From assembly GCA_035515055.1 (NCBI GenBank), contig DATJBV010000077.1, positions 99,360 through 163,359 on the forward strand: a stretch of 64,000 nucleotides of DNA, given 5' to 3'. A program made the translations under genes and the position numbers. The notes under the pieces were generated by a model that worked only from the letters and a program-made list of their open reading frames with translations, had not been told where the DNA came from and ran no database searches. This document shows, in pieces, positions 50,785 to 60,068 of the stretch; the stretch's first letter is position 1, and each line of letters opens with the position of its first letter. The DNA comes from Pollutimonas sp035515055 (GTDB lineage: Bacteria; Pseudomonadota; Gammaproteobacteria; Burkholderiales; Burkholderiaceae_B).

Positions 50785-51585
50785 ATGACAACCACTTCCG
50801 GCGGCCGATCGCCAATCATGTTCATTGCCACATTGGCCGTTTCGCTATTCATGGCGGTACCCATACTGGTTTCATTAATGGCTGGGGTTGTGGAAAACTA
50901 CACCGTGGGCGTCTCGAGCGGCGTGACGCTGCGCTGGCTGGATCAGGTGTGGTCCGTCTACGGCAGCACGGTTGGCGCGTCCATTGCAGTCGCACTGGCT
51001 TGTGTGGCATGCACCCTGGTCCTTGGCGTGCCCTGCGCTTATGCGCTGGCCCGCAGCCGCTCCCACTGGGCCAGGGGCTTTGAAGAAGTGCTTACCCTGC
51101 CCGTGGCCGTCCCCGGGCTTGCAACCGCACTGGCCCTTATCCTCACCTATGGCCATGTGACCATGTTGCGCCAAAGTTTTGGCTTCATTCTTATCGGACA
51201 CGTCGTCTTCACGTTGCCGTTCATGGTGCGCACGGTGGCTTCCGCCTTCCAGCGGCATGAGTTGCTTGCGCTCGAAGAGGCTGCCCGCACGCTCGGCGCT
51301 TCGTTCCGGCAACGATTTTTAGGCGTGCTGATACCCGCGGTATTTCCAGCCATCATGGCCGGAACGCTGATGGTGTTCACCCTGTCCATTGGCGAATTCA
51401 ATCTGACCTGGATGCTGCATACGCCCCTGACGCGCACGCTGCCGGTCGGCCTGGCCGATAGCTATGCCTCCATGCGCATCGAAGTCGGTTCGGCTTATAC
51501 GATCATATTTCTGCTGATCATTGTCCCCATCCTGTGGCTGTTTCAGGCGGTATCCACCGCCATCCAGAAGCGCTACGCCAATTGA
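50785..51585 (+). CDS. ABC transporter permease
   Basis: 266 residues, about six TM helices, PotC-like. The EAA loop is LEEAARTLGASFRQRFLGVLIPAVFPAI. PCAYALARSRSHWARGFEEVLTLPVAVPGL precedes it (outlined), and IGEFNLTWMLHTPLTRTLPVGL is typical of the second permease of this transporter class. It starts 9 nt after the first permease. Confidence 0.9.
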   Translation: MTTTSGGRSPIMFIATLAVSLFMAVPILVSLMAGVVENYTVGVSSGVTLRWLDQVWSVYGSTVGASIAVALACVACTLVLGVPCAYALARSRSHWARGFEEVLTLPVAVPGLATALALILTYGHVTMLRQSFGFILIGHVVFTLPFMVRTVASAFQRHELLALEEAARTLGASFRQRFLGVLIPAVFPAIMAGTLMVFTLSIGEFNLTWMLHTPLTRTLPVGLADSYASMRIEVGSAYTIIFLLIIVPILWLFQAVSTAIQKRYAN

Positions 51586-51595
51586 ACACACGCCC

Positions 51596-52654
51596 ATGAC
51601 CGAACGAACTTGCATCCAGATCACCAACTGCGCAAAAACCTTCCCCGATGGCACACGCGCCCTGCTGCCGGCCGACCTGCGGGTAGAAGCCGGCGAAGTC
51701 CTCGCACTGCTCGGTCCTTCCGGCTGCGGGAAAACGACCCTGTTGCGGCTTATCGCAGGCTTGGAAATTGCCGACCACGGCAGCCGCATCCTGTTTTCAG
51801 GCCAGGACGTGACAGCGCTTCCCGCCGAGAAACGCGGCGTCGGCATGGTCTTCCAAAGCTATGCCCTCTTTCCCCAGATGTCGGTGGAGGCGAATATCGG
51901 TTACGGACTCAAGATCCAGGGCGTGCCAGAAGCCGAAAGGCGCCGCGCGGTCGGAGAGCTGATCGATCTCGTACGCCTTAATGGCCTCGAGAAAAAGCGC
52001 GCCCCGGAATTGTCTGGCGGCCAGCGCCAGCGGGTTGCGCTTGCGCGCGCGGTGGCCGTACGCCCGCGCGTTCTGCTGCTCGATGAACCTCTCGCCGCGC
52101 TGGATGCGAAGTTGAAAGAATCGTTACGAGACGAGTTGGCCGAATTGCTGCGCCGCCTTGGGATCACCGCTATTCACGTGACGCACGACCAGCAGGAAGC
52201 AATGGCGATTGCAGACCGGCTTGCCGTCATGCATGCTGGCGCTATCGTACAGGTGGGCAATGGGGAGTCGCTTTATCGCAACCCCGCTCACCCGTTCGTC
52301 GCGCAGTTCCTTGGGCGCGTGAACCGCGTGTCGCGCGACGCGGCGGCGCTGCATCGAGGAGTTGTTCACCTGGGGGGCTGGGAGGTGGGCTGTCCCGATC
52401 ATCTCAAACCCATGCGGGAGCTGCTGGTCCGACCGGAAGACATCCAGGTGGGCCCGCCTTCGGATGATTGGGCACAGGGACGCGTATTGCGCCGCAGCTT
52501 CCTGGGCGATCGTGTGCAACTGCGGTTGGAAACTGAAGGCCAATCGCCGCTGATGGCGGAACTCCACGGCAGCGTCCCGTTTCGTGTAGGCGAATCGGTA
52601 GGACTGCGCATCGACCCATCCCGTTTCCTGGCCTCCGAGGAGATCGCATTATGA
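51596..52654 (+). CDS. ABC transporter ATPase (PotA/FbpC type)
   Basis: 352 residues. Walker A GPSGCGKTT, Q-loop VFQSYALFPQMSVEANI, signature LSGGQRQRVALARA, Walker B VLLLDEPLAALD and switch His in VTHDQQEAMAIADR. A C-terminal TOBE-like domain (about 280-350) includes VRPEDIQVGPPS. The start at 51596 (MTERTCIQI) lies 10 nt after the permease stop; the frame upstream is a permease shadow. Its stop overlaps the phosphodiesterase start. Confidence 0.92.
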   Translation: MTERTCIQITNCAKTFPDGTRALLPADLRVEAGEVLALLGPSGCGKTTLLRLIAGLEIADHGSRILFSGQDVTALPAEKRGVGMVFQSYALFPQMSVEANIGYGLKIQGVPEAERRRAVGELIDLVRLNGLEKKRAPELSGGQRQRVALARAVAVRPRVLLLDEPLAALDAKLKESLRDELAELLRRLGITAIHVTHDQQEAMAIADRLAVMHAGAIVQVGNGESLYRNPAHPFVAQFLGRVNRVSRDAAALHRGVVHLGGWEVGCPDHLKPMRELLVRPEDIQVGPPSDDWAQGRVLRRSFLGDRVQLRLETEGQSPLMAELHGSVPFRVGESVGLRIDPSRFLASEEIAL

Positions 52655-53475
52655 CCATCATTGTCCAACTGACGGATCCGCATATCCGTGCACCCGGGCA
52701 GCTGGCGTACGGACGCGTCGATACCACCGCCTATTTTCGGGCCTGCGTCCTGTCAGTGACACAATTGCGGCAGCGCCCGGACGCCGTGGTAATGACTGGC
52801 GACCTGACGGATTTCGGCAGGCCTGGCGAATACGCCCATCTGCGGCACCTGCTGGATCCGCTGAACCTCCCGGTCTTTTTGCTGCCCGGCAATCACGACG
52901 ACCGGCAAAACCTGCGCAGCGGTTTCCCTGAACATGCTTATCTGGGGAATAGCGGCTTCATACAGTATGTGGTCGATCTCGGAGATATCCGGCTGCTCGC
53001 TCTCGACACGTGCATGCCGGGGGAAAGCGCCGGTACGCTGTGCGACCGCCGACTAAACTGGCTGGATGCCACGCTGCGCGAAAGCCGGCATCGACCCGTG
53101 GTTATTGCCATGCATCATCCACCTTTTCGCACACTCATCGGGCACATGGACGACATTGGCCTGCAGGCCGGCGGGGACGCGCTGGAGTCCCTGGTATCCC
53201 AATATCCCAATGTAGAGCGCATCATCTGCGGCCATCTGCACCGGGCCATCGATGTCAGATTCGGCGGCACCATTGCCAGTACGGCGCCCGGACCGGCGCA
53301 CCAGGTGACGCTAGATCTTGATCCCCAGGCGGAATCGACATGGATGCTGGAACCACCGAGCTTCAGGATTCACGCCTGGGACGCCGCCAGCCGGCGGCTG
53401 ATCACCCATTTGGCGCCTGTCGGCCAATTCGCTGGACCCTACCCTTTCCATGAGAACGGCGCGCTCATTGACTAG
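52651..53475 (+). CDS. calcineurin-like phosphodiesterase (GpdQ/CpdA type)
   Basis: 274 residues. All five metallophosphoesterase blocks are visible: LTDPHI (Asp9, His11), VMTGDLTDFG, LLPGNHDDR, IAMHHPPF and ICGHLHRAI. Relatives hydrolyse glycerophosphodiesters or cyclic nucleotides. Four-nt overlap with the ABC ATPase gene ties it to uptake, so it likely releases a phosphomonoester from an imported phosphodiester. It has no signal peptide, so it is cytoplasmic. Confidence 0.9.
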   Translation: MTIIVQLTDPHIRAPGQLAYGRVDTTAYFRACVLSVTQLRQRPDAVVMTGDLTDFGRPGEYAHLRHLLDPLNLPVFLLPGNHDDRQNLRSGFPEHAYLGNSGFIQYVVDLGDIRLLALDTCMPGESAGTLCDRRLNWLDATLRESRHRPVVIAMHHPPFRTLIGHMDDIGLQAGGDALESLVSQYPNVERIICGHLHRAIDVRFGGTIASTAPGPAHQVTLDLDPQAESTWMLEPPSFRIHAWDAASRRLITHLAPVGQFAGPYPFHENGALID

Positions 53476-53511
53476 CCGTTCGCTTCGCGAGCGCCGTAGA
53501 GGGTGCTTTGG

Positions 53512-54795
53512 TCAGCCGGGCCGCGCCAAGCCAAGATGACCGCGCAGCGTTGTGGAATCGTAGTCCTTGCGGAACAGGCCTCGCGCCTGCAGAACGGGAA
53601 CGACATGGTCGACAAAGTCTTCAATACCGCCCGGCAACGACGGGGGCATCAGGTTGAATCCGTCCGCCCCTTCATTGTGCAACCACCGCGCCATCTCATC
53701 GGCGATGGTGTCCGGGGTGCCGACCATGGTGCAATGCCCGCCTCCGGCCGCCAGGCGGCCAAGCAGCCCGCGCACGGTGGGCCGCTCCGTCGCGATAATG
53801 CGCAAAATGGTGGCATACCGTCCCTTGGGTCCGCTGAACTCTTCGAGCGTCGGCAAATTGGGTACCGGCCGGTCCAGGTCCCAATCCATGCAGTTCTGAC
53901 CAACGTACTGGCCCAGTTGCCGCAAGGCATCGGCCGATGGCAACAATTCGTCCAGTTCACGTTGTTTCGCCTTGGCTTCCGCCTGAGTGGATGCGACATA
54001 CGTGACCAGGCCGGGCATGATAGGCACAGGATCCTTGCGGCCGGCCGCCCGGACGCGTTGCTTGATGTCGCGATAGTACGCTTGCGCCGACGCCAAGTCG
54101 TACGCAACTGCGTAAATTGCCTCTGCGCGCCTGGCCGCCAGGTCTCTGCCCTGCTCGGACGCACCCGCCTGGAATAAAACGGGATGGCCTTGCGGTGGAC
54201 GCGGCACGGTTAGCGGGCCGTCGACCCTGAAGTGCTCTCCCTGATGATAGATGGGCGCCACTTTACTGGTATCGGCATAGGCGCCTTCCCTGTCCATGCG
54301 CAACGCATCGTCTCCCCAGGAATCCCACAGCCGCAGGACCGTATCGACGAACTCTTCCGCTCTTCCGTAACGCCAGTCGTGATCCGGCATGGCTGGGTAG
54401 CCGTGATTGCGGGCTTCGGCGTCGAACATGGAGGTCACCACGTTCCAACCCATACGCCCCTTGGAGATATGGTCCAGCGATGCCACGAGCCGTGCGGCAT
54501 GAAAAGGCGTATAGAAGGTGCTTGAAACCGTGCTGATAAGGCCGATATGCATGGTTGCGCGACTGATGGCGGCCATGGCCGTCAACGGCTCCAGGAACCA
54601 TCGGGGTCCGTCCGCCACATTGTCGGCCGACTGTCCATCGGCGAAAAAGATGGCGTCCAGCTTGCCGCGTTCGGCCGTGCGCGCGAGCTCTTCGTAATAG
54701 GCGATGTCGCCCAGCCGCTCGACCGAGGATTGGGGGTGGCGCCACGCGGCACGGTGGTGCCCGCACGCATAAATGAATAAATTGAGATGAAGCAT
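53512..54795 (-). CDS. LLM-class flavin monooxygenase (NtaA/SnaA/DszA family)
   Basis: 427 residues. Family signs: YEELARTAERGKLDAIFFAD, TAMAAISRATMHIGLISTVS, YTPFHAARLVASLDHISKGRMGWNVVTS, YGRAEEFVDTVLRLWDSW, PVLFQAGASEQGRDLAARRAEAIY and DGFNLMPPSLPGGIEDFVDHVVPVL. These FMNH2-dependent two-component enzymes open nitrilotriacetate, EDTA or sulfur heterocycles. No flavin reductase gene is adjacent. The start overlaps the upstream SDR stop by 1 nt. Confidence 0.9.
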   Translation of the reverse strand: MLHLNLFIYACGHHRAAWRHPQSSVERLGDIAYYEELARTAERGKLDAIFFADGQSADNVADGPRWFLEPLTAMAAISRATMHIGLISTVSSTFYTPFHAARLVASLDHISKGRMGWNVVTSMFDAEARNHGYPAMPDHDWRYGRAEEFVDTVLRLWDSWGDDALRMDREGAYADTSKVAPIYHQGEHFRVDGPLTVPRPPQGHPVLFQAGASEQGRDLAARRAEAIYAVAYDLASAQAYYRDIKQRVRAAGRKDPVPIMPGLVTYVASTQAEAKAKQRELDELLPSADALRQLGQYVGQNCMDWDLDRPVPNLPTLEEFSGPKGRYATILRIIATERPTVRGLLGRLAAGGGHCTMVGTPDTIADEMARWLHNEGADGFNLMPPSLPGGIEDFVDHVVPVLQARGLFRKDYDSTTLRGHLGLARPG

Positions 54796-55577
54796 CAGTT
54801 CTTTACCAGGCCGCCATCGACGACCAGGTTTTGGCCCGTCACGGCTCGCGACCAGGGTGAGGCGAAGAACAACGCGGCATCGGCGAACTCGGCTGGCGTT
54901 GTCACGCGGCGCAGCGGCGTGCCGGCGGCAATCAGGTCAAATACTTCTTCCGGGGTCGCCGCGGACGCATCCGTCGTGCGCAGCAAGCCGCCCGAGACCA
55001 TATTGACGGTGATGCCGTCCGGGCCTAAATCGTGCGACAAGGTTCGTGTCAGTGACAGCAGAGCCGCTTTGGCGGCCGTGTAATCATGGTAAGGCACGAC
55101 CGGATTCTGGAACAAGTTGGTGCCTATATTGATGATGCGGCCGAACCCCTGCCGGCGCAAACCGGGAAGCGCCGCTTGCGTCGTATTCAAAGCACCGCGT
55201 ACGGTGCCTTCCATTTGCTGCCGCATCTGGTCCCACGTAATGGTATCGGCGTGGGGGCGCAAGTCCCCATTGAACGAAAAGGCCGGCAGCGCGTTATTCA
55301 CGACCGTGGTGATGGCAGCGCCGAAATGCGCGTTCGCCTGTGCCACCATGGCCTGGACCGCGGCCGCATCGGTCACGTCGGCCCCGATCGCAATGGCGCG
55401 GGATGGTGCGATTGCGGCCAGGGCCGCGGCGCTTTCCGCACTGCGCAAGTAATTGATGACGACTCGCGCACCTTGCGCGAGAAACGCCCGGACAAGATGT
55501 TCGCCCAATCCGCGCGCACCGCCGGTGACGAGGACGATTTGTTCGTTTATGGGGAGTGCTGTATTGGTTTCTTTCAT
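54795..55577 (-). CDS. short-chain dehydrogenase/reductase (FabG-like)
   Basis: 260 residues. VLVTGGARGLGEHLVRAFL (TGxxxGxG), VVNNALPAFSF, IINIGTNLF at the catalytic Ser position (here Gly-Thr instead of the usual Ser), Tyr-x3-Lys as YTAAKAALL, and TGQNLVVDGGLV. The missing Ser is unusual. The start at 55577 (MKETNTALP) is a homology choice; no ribosome site stands out. It is in one unit with the LLM monooxygenase. Confidence 0.87.
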   Translation of the reverse strand: MKETNTALPINEQIVLVTGGARGLGEHLVRAFLAQGARVVINYLRSAESAAALAAIAPSRAIAIGADVTDAAAVQAMVAQANAHFGAAITTVVNNALPAFSFNGDLRPHADTITWDQMRQQMEGTVRGALNTTQAALPGLRRQGFGRIINIGTNLFQNPVVPYHDYTAAKAALLSLTRTLSHDLGPDGITVNMVSGGLLRTTDASAATPEEVFDLIAAGTPLRRVTTPAEFADAALFFASPWSRAVTGQNLVVDGGLVKN

Positions 55578-55688
55578 AGTACGGGCAAACATAACATAGA
55601 TGCATCCGCTTTCGAACAAACGTTACCGCCGTTGACACGGGCAACCGTTTACTCCTAAGCTTTGGCCCGTTTTCACTGGTGGCTGAAT

Positions 55689-57134
55689 ATGCTTGAGAGC
55701 TCGTCGACGATACTTTGGTTGCTGCTGTTCTCCGGCGGCTTCGCCGTAGCCGGCATTATGTATGCCCGCCACGACCGGGGTAGTCTCGAAGACTACGTGG
55801 TCGCCCGGAACAGCCAGACAACAACGGCAACCGTCCTTACCTTGCTTGCCACGTCGCTAGGCGCCTGGATCCTGTTCGCGCCGGCGCAGGCGGCGACATG
55901 GGGCGGACTGGCCGCCGTCATCGGTTATGCGCTGGGCGCGGTCTCGCCGCGGGTGGTCATGATTCCCTTGGGGCGCCGCATGCGCGAACTTGTCCCGCAA
56001 GGACATACCTTGACCGAGTTCGTGATATTGCGCTACGGCCGGGCGATGTATGCGCTGACGCTCGTCATCATGTTGTTCTACATGTTCATCACGCTCACCG
56101 CCGAACTTACCGCCATTTCCAAGCTGGTCTTGCTGTTGGCGCCTGTGCCGTTGTGGGTAACGGCCATCATTGTCATGGGCGCCACGCTGCTATATACCTC
56201 ATATGGCGGACTGCGGGCGTCCATTTTCACCGACAAGATACAGATGATCGTCATCGTCCCGCTCCTCGCTTTCCTGGTGTTGCTGGGATGGCAGGCGGCG
56301 GGTGGCATTGCACCGGCTGTGGCCGGCCTTGAACAGAACGCTCCGCGCCTGCTCAGTCTCCTGGACCCCACCGGTATCAAGGCCGGCCTCACGTTTTTCG
56401 TGGCCATTCTCCTTACCGGGCTTTTTCACCAGGGCAACTGGCAACGTGTCTATGCCGCCAGCAATACCCGAAGCATGAGACTAGGCTTCCTCATCGGCGG
56501 CTTGCTTGCCGCCCCATTCATCTTCGTCATGGGACTGTTTGGCCTTGCTTTTGTCGGTCTTGGCCATACCGGCGACAGCTCGGTCGCCTTGTTCACCGTC
56601 ATCATGCCCCACCTACCCGCCTGGTTCGCGGTTGCCTTGATCCCCTTGGGGCTGGCCTTGATCATGAGCACCGCCGACACGGCCATCAGCGCTGTGTCCA
56701 GCCTCATTGCGGTCGATATGCGCAGGCTTCTTCCGAACGCCAGCAACACCACGCTGATGGGACTCTCGCGGTGGTTAATTTTCCCGTTGGCCGTACCAGT
56801 CGTCGTGGCGGCGTCCCAAGGCTATAGCGTGCTTTATTTGTTTCTCCTGGCCGACCTGCTTTGCTCAGCAGCCGCTTTTCCTGTGTTTTTCGGCTTGTTC
56901 AGCCGTCGCTACGATGGCACGACCGCCGTCGTCAGCACCGCCTGCGGGATACTGGCCGGGCTGCTGCTTTTTCCAGGGCCAAGCGACAAACCAGAGTACC
57001 TGCTGGAATCATTCCTCGTCGCCGCACTTCTTCCCGTGCTTGTGTCGGCCTTGATAATGCGATTCAAGCGCGCGCATCCACCCTTCGACTACGCCCGCCT
57101 GAATGCCGCCATTCGCAACCTTGACGCGCCATGA
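55689..57134 (+). CDS. sodium:solute symporter (SSF) family permease
   Basis: 481 residues, about 13 TM helices. FSGGFAVAGIMYARHDRGSLEDYVVARNSQ at the N-terminus is the SSF start pattern; GHTLTEFVILRYGRAMYAL, YTSYGGLRASIFTDKIQMIVI and ALIMSTADTAISAVSSLIAVDM (Na-site region) follow. The substrate is unknown. ATG at 55689 was chosen over a TTG at 55662 because the fold begins there. Confidence 0.88.
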   Translation: MLESSSTILWLLLFSGGFAVAGIMYARHDRGSLEDYVVARNSQTTTATVLTLLATSLGAWILFAPAQAATWGGLAAVIGYALGAVSPRVVMIPLGRRMRELVPQGHTLTEFVILRYGRAMYALTLVIMLFYMFITLTAELTAISKLVLLLAPVPLWVTAIIVMGATLLYTSYGGLRASIFTDKIQMIVIVPLLAFLVLLGWQAAGGIAPAVAGLEQNAPRLLSLLDPTGIKAGLTFFVAILLTGLFHQGNWQRVYAASNTRSMRLGFLIGGLLAAPFIFVMGLFGLAFVGLGHTGDSSVALFTVIMPHLPAWFAVALIPLGLALIMSTADTAISAVSSLIAVDMRRLLPNASNTTLMGLSRWLIFPLAVPVVVAASQGYSVLYLFLLADLLCSAAAFPVFFGLFSRRYDGTTAVVSTACGILAGLLLFPGPSDKPEYLLESFLVAALLPVLVSALIMRFKRAHPPFDYARLNAAIRNLDAP

Positions 57135-57352
57135 ACCCCCAGGACCTCGAATTGCTCCTGACTCGCACCATGCCCTACGGCAAATACAAAGGCCGGCTTA
57201 TCGCCGACCTGCCGGGTCATTATCTGAACTGGTTTGCGCGTGAAGGCTTTCCCGCTGGAGAGATAGGCCGCTTGCTGATGCTAATGCATGAAATCGATCA
57301 CAACGGACTGTCGGCCATATTGGATCCACTGAGAAAGGCGCGGCAGCCATAG
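57131..57352 (+). CDS. DUF3820 small protein
   Basis: 73 residues with the DUF3820 signature MPYGKYKGRLIADLPGHYLNWFAREGFP. The family is soluble, of unknown function, sometimes linked to quorum-sensing-regulated genes. Its ATG overlaps the symporter stop (ATGA), so it is coupled to that gene. Confidence 0.87.
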   Translation: MNPQDLELLLTRTMPYGKYKGRLIADLPGHYLNWFAREGFPAGEIGRLLMLMHEIDHNGLSAILDPLRKARQP

Positions 57353-57392
57353 GTATGGTTTCGCCATGTCCACACGCCCGCGGCGGCAGGGT

Positions 57393-58271
57393 TTAGGAAG
57401 AAGCCATCAGGGATTTGGTGGGAGGGTGTTGTTCAGTCGGCGCCTCCGGCGCAAAAAAGCGGCTGCGCATTTCCGAAAGACCCAACATGTTCAATAAATT
57501 GTCCAGCCGTTCGGTGGCTTTGCGACGCGGAAGATTCTTATAGGTGGCAATAATCAATTCGTTCTTCATCGAGTGCTCCCAGCCCACCAGCTCGGTCACG
57601 GTCAACTGGTAGCCATGCGCTTCGAGCTGGAGGCAGCGCAACACATTGGTTGCCTGGCTGCCGAACTCCCGGGTATGCAACGGATGGCGCCACATTTCGG
57701 ACAATGCGCTGGCCCCAAGGGATTGCGCTTTCTTGCCGCGCAACACCGCCGCCACCTCGGCCTGGCAGCAAGGCACGACCACGATGTACTTGGCCTGCTT
57801 ATGCAGGGCGAAGCGAATTGCGTCATCAGTGGCGGTGTTGCACGCATGAAGCGCCGTGACGATATCGACGCGGGCAGGGAGGCGATCCGAAGTGATCGAG
57901 TCCGCCACCGAAAGGTCGAGAAACGACATGCCACTGAAGCCTAGCCGTTGCGCCAGCGCGCGTGCGCTTTGAACCAGCTCTTCGCGCGTCTCGATGCCGT
58001 AAAGATGCGATGAATCTTTCAGCTGCTTGAAAAAAAGATCGTAAAGAATAAAGCCAAGATAGGACTTCCCCGAGCCGTGATCGACCAGCGTAATGCCGTC
58101 GCGGCCCTGCTTCAAATCCTTGAGCAGCGGCTCGATGAAGTGGAACAAGTGGTAGACCTGTTTGAGCTTGCGCCTGCTGTCCTGGTTCATCTTGCCGTCG
58201 CGCGTCAAGATGTGCAGTTCCTTCAACAGTTCGACGGACTGTTCCGGGCGAATTTCGTACGTAGAGGACAT
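57393..58271 (-). CDS. SAM-dependent methyltransferase (Methyltransf_32/GSTCD-like)
   Basis: 292 residues. SAM motif ITLVDHGSGKSYLGFILYDLF (about 72-92), DIVTALHACNTATDDAIRFAL and the family motif IVVVPCCQAEV. The N-terminal helices read KLKQVYHLFHFIEPLLKDL. Members of this group are predicted RNA or small-molecule methyltransferases; the substrate is unknown. The start at 58271 is chosen by homology, as upstream sequence is not conserved-looking. Confidence 0.82.
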   Translation of the reverse strand: MSSTYEIRPEQSVELLKELHILTRDGKMNQDSRRKLKQVYHLFHFIEPLLKDLKQGRDGITLVDHGSGKSYLGFILYDLFFKQLKDSSHLYGIETREELVQSARALAQRLGFSGMSFLDLSVADSITSDRLPARVDIVTALHACNTATDDAIRFALHKQAKYIVVVPCCQAEVAAVLRGKKAQSLGASALSEMWRHPLHTREFGSQATNVLRCLQLEAHGYQLTVTELVGWEHSMKNELIIATYKNLPRRKATERLDNLLNMLGLSEMRSRFFAPEAPTEQHPPTKSLMASS

Positions 58272-58429
58272 GAAAGTGCAGGCAAAGCCAGTGTATTGAA
58301 GTTGATGGGGTGCGCGCACGGCACAGCATGACAGTTTACTTCCTTGCCGGGATCGCGTTGTTACCAGGGTGGAACGCCGCTTGCTGTGCAAACCGGAGGG
58401 CATCGACTTCGTGTTGATCTGGAGACTGG

Positions 58430-58930
58430 ATGGCATGGCTTATGGGGGTGCATATTGCCGCATTGGTGATTTGGTGTGGCGGACTCGTGTATTTACCCGG
58501 CCTCTATGCGATGGATGCGCGCATGCGGCCCCACGAGACGGCGAGACGGGAGCTGCGCATCATGAGCCGTTTCGCATTTCTTGGTATTACATCACCCGCC
58601 GCGGTCTTCGCCATTATTACGGGAACAGTATTGGTCTACGCCACCGGCGCATCTGGCAACTGGCTTGCCGCAAAGTTGACCGCCGTGGCCGCGCTGTCGG
58701 CGTTTCATGTGTACTGCGGTCATCTGCTTGCGGCGTTGGGCCATGAAGGCGCACCGCGAAAGCGCTACACACCCGGCCCCTGGCTGACGCTGGTCCCTAT
58801 CGCGCTTATCGCCCTTGTATTGTGGCTCGTTCTGGTCAAGCCCCCTTTAATCCTGAGTCCCGACCTGGTCCTCGAAGACCAGCTTGCCGCCCAGCCATCC
58901 CGCGAATACGACCAGCAGGACTCCCAGTAA
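58430..58930 (+). CDS. CopD/HemJ-like membrane protein
   Basis: 166 residues, four TM helices. MGVHIAALVIWCGGLVYLPGLYAMDARM matches the first helices of CopD/HemJ (UPF0093) proteins, with the conserved His at the start; FHVYCGHLLAAL is in the third helix. HemJ homologues oxidise protoporphyrinogen; CopD-like proteins are copper-related. It heads the cytochrome oxidase region, so a heme or copper role is plausible. GGAG 5 nt before the ATG. Its last 84 nt overlap the convergent DUF2231 gene. Confidence 0.8.
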   Translation: MAWLMGVHIAALVIWCGGLVYLPGLYAMDARMRPHETARRELRIMSRFAFLGITSPAAVFAIITGTVLVYATGASGNWLAAKLTAVAALSAFHVYCGHLLAALGHEGAPRKRYTPGPWLTLVPIALIALVLWLVLVKPPLILSPDLVLEDQLAAQPSREYDQQDSQ

Positions 58931-59314
58931 GGAAAGATAGATGCCAACAGGAATTATTGCCGCGGCGGCATCCTCCAGGCGGCCATGCCAATTGATGAAA
59001 CCCACGGAAAGCAGCATGACTGCCATCACGAAGTGGCTCCAGGCGCTAGCTCGATGGCGTATGCCGGCAATGATCAAAAGTTCCAGTGTGCCGGCAATGC
59101 CGGCAAGCGTGCCCATTAGCGTAGCAACACCCAAAAGCCATAACGACATGCGCGCCCAAAAATGGTCTTCCAACATGACATATGCCACATCGCTGCCCAA
59201 GGCGCATATGAATAGCGCGATTGGAAATGTGACGAGCATCGGATGGAGGGGGTGCCGATTGATGGCGACGGCCGTGCCGGTCCCCTCGGGCAATGGTTGT
59301 GCAAGCTTTTCCAT
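58847..59314 (-). CDS. DUF2231 membrane protein
   Basis: 155 residues, four TM helices. RHPLHPMLVTFPIALFICALGSDVAYV is the hallmark HPLHP-x-L-V-x-FPI motif of DUF2231, whose conserved His residues may bind metal or heme. It is divergent from ctaC (58 nt gap) and tail to tail with the CopD-like gene (84-nt overlap). Common near oxidase genes; function unknown. Confidence 0.88.
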   Translation of the reverse strand: MEKLAQPLPEGTGTAVAINRHPLHPMLVTFPIALFICALGSDVAYVMLEDHFWARMSLWLLGVATLMGTLAGIAGTLELLIIAGIRHRASAWSHFVMAVMLLSVGFINWHGRLEDAAAAIIPVGIYLSLLGVLLVVFAGWLGGKLVFEDQVGTQD

Positions 59315-59372
59315 TCAAACTCTCGCGCAAGGCTACAGAACATGGCGAACAGTGCGGCAAGCGCCATACCGC

Positions 59373-60068
59373 ATGCGTCTCCATGGGTTGCCGCTATTGG
59401 TATCCACATGGTTGACCGGGTGTGTCGACGGCCGGCTGTCGGCGCTGGACCCCGCGGGACCCACCGCCCATTCTATTGCCCGCGGCTGGGACGTCATGGC
59501 GTGGAGTGCCACGGCGATTCTGGTATTCATGGTGGTACTCACCGCCTATGCGGTTCGCCGCCGTCCCAAACATTCCGACGCGGTATCCGCCCGGATATTG
59601 CTGGCAGGCGGGGGCCTATTCTTTCCTGGCGCCGTATTGCTATTGCTGCTCGTCTATGGCTTTCGCGCCGGCGATGCGCAATTCCCGTTGGCGGATCAAC
59701 ATGCCGTCTACCGCGTGCAAGTTCGCGCTCACCAGTGGTGGTGGGAAGTCGTCCATCCGGATGCGCCCGGAGGCCCCTTGCATTCCGCCAACATCATTCA
59801 TGCGCCGGCCGGGCGGCCTGTGCACATTACCGTCACAGCCGATGACGTAATACACGGGTTCTGGATTCCCCGCCTGGGAGGAAAAATCGACGCTATTCCC
59901 GGCCGCGAAAACACCATACGGCTGCAAGCCGATGAGCCGGGTATTTATCATGGCATATGCGCGGAATTTTGCGGTGATCAGCACGCAAACATGCTGGTGC
60001 AGTTCATTGCCTACGATGAAGCGACATTGGCGGAAACCCTTTTGCGTCTAGGTAAAGCCGTGCCATGA
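59373..60068 (+). CDS. ctaC: cytochrome c oxidase subunit II
   Basis: 231 residues. Lipoprotein-type signal (LLVSTWLTGC lipobox), two TM helices (about 45-65 and 78-100), and a periplasmic CuA cupredoxin domain with VRAHQWWWEV, DDVIHGFWIPRLGGKIDAIPG and the CuA ligand motif CAEFCGDQHANM. No cytochrome c domain. The start at 59373 (MRLHGLPLL) is chosen because it opens the lipoprotein signal; GTG at 59352 is an alternative. ATGA overlap with the next gene. Confidence 0.88.
   Translation: MRLHGLPLLVSTWLTGCVDGRLSALDPAGPTAHSIARGWDVMAWSATAILVFMVVLTAYAVRRRPKHSDAVSARILLAGGGLFFPGAVLLLLLVYGFRAGDAQFPLADQHAVYRVQVRAHQWWWEVVHPDAPGGPLHSANIIHAPAGRPVHITVTADDVIHGFWIPRLGGKIDAIPGRENTIRLQADEPGIYHGICAEFCGDQHANMLVQFIAYDEATLAETLLRLGKAVP

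Noticed and set aside
58941..59372. N-terminal 144-residue extension of subunit II
   Set aside because: It is antisense to the DUF2231 gene; the lipoprotein signal begins at 59373.
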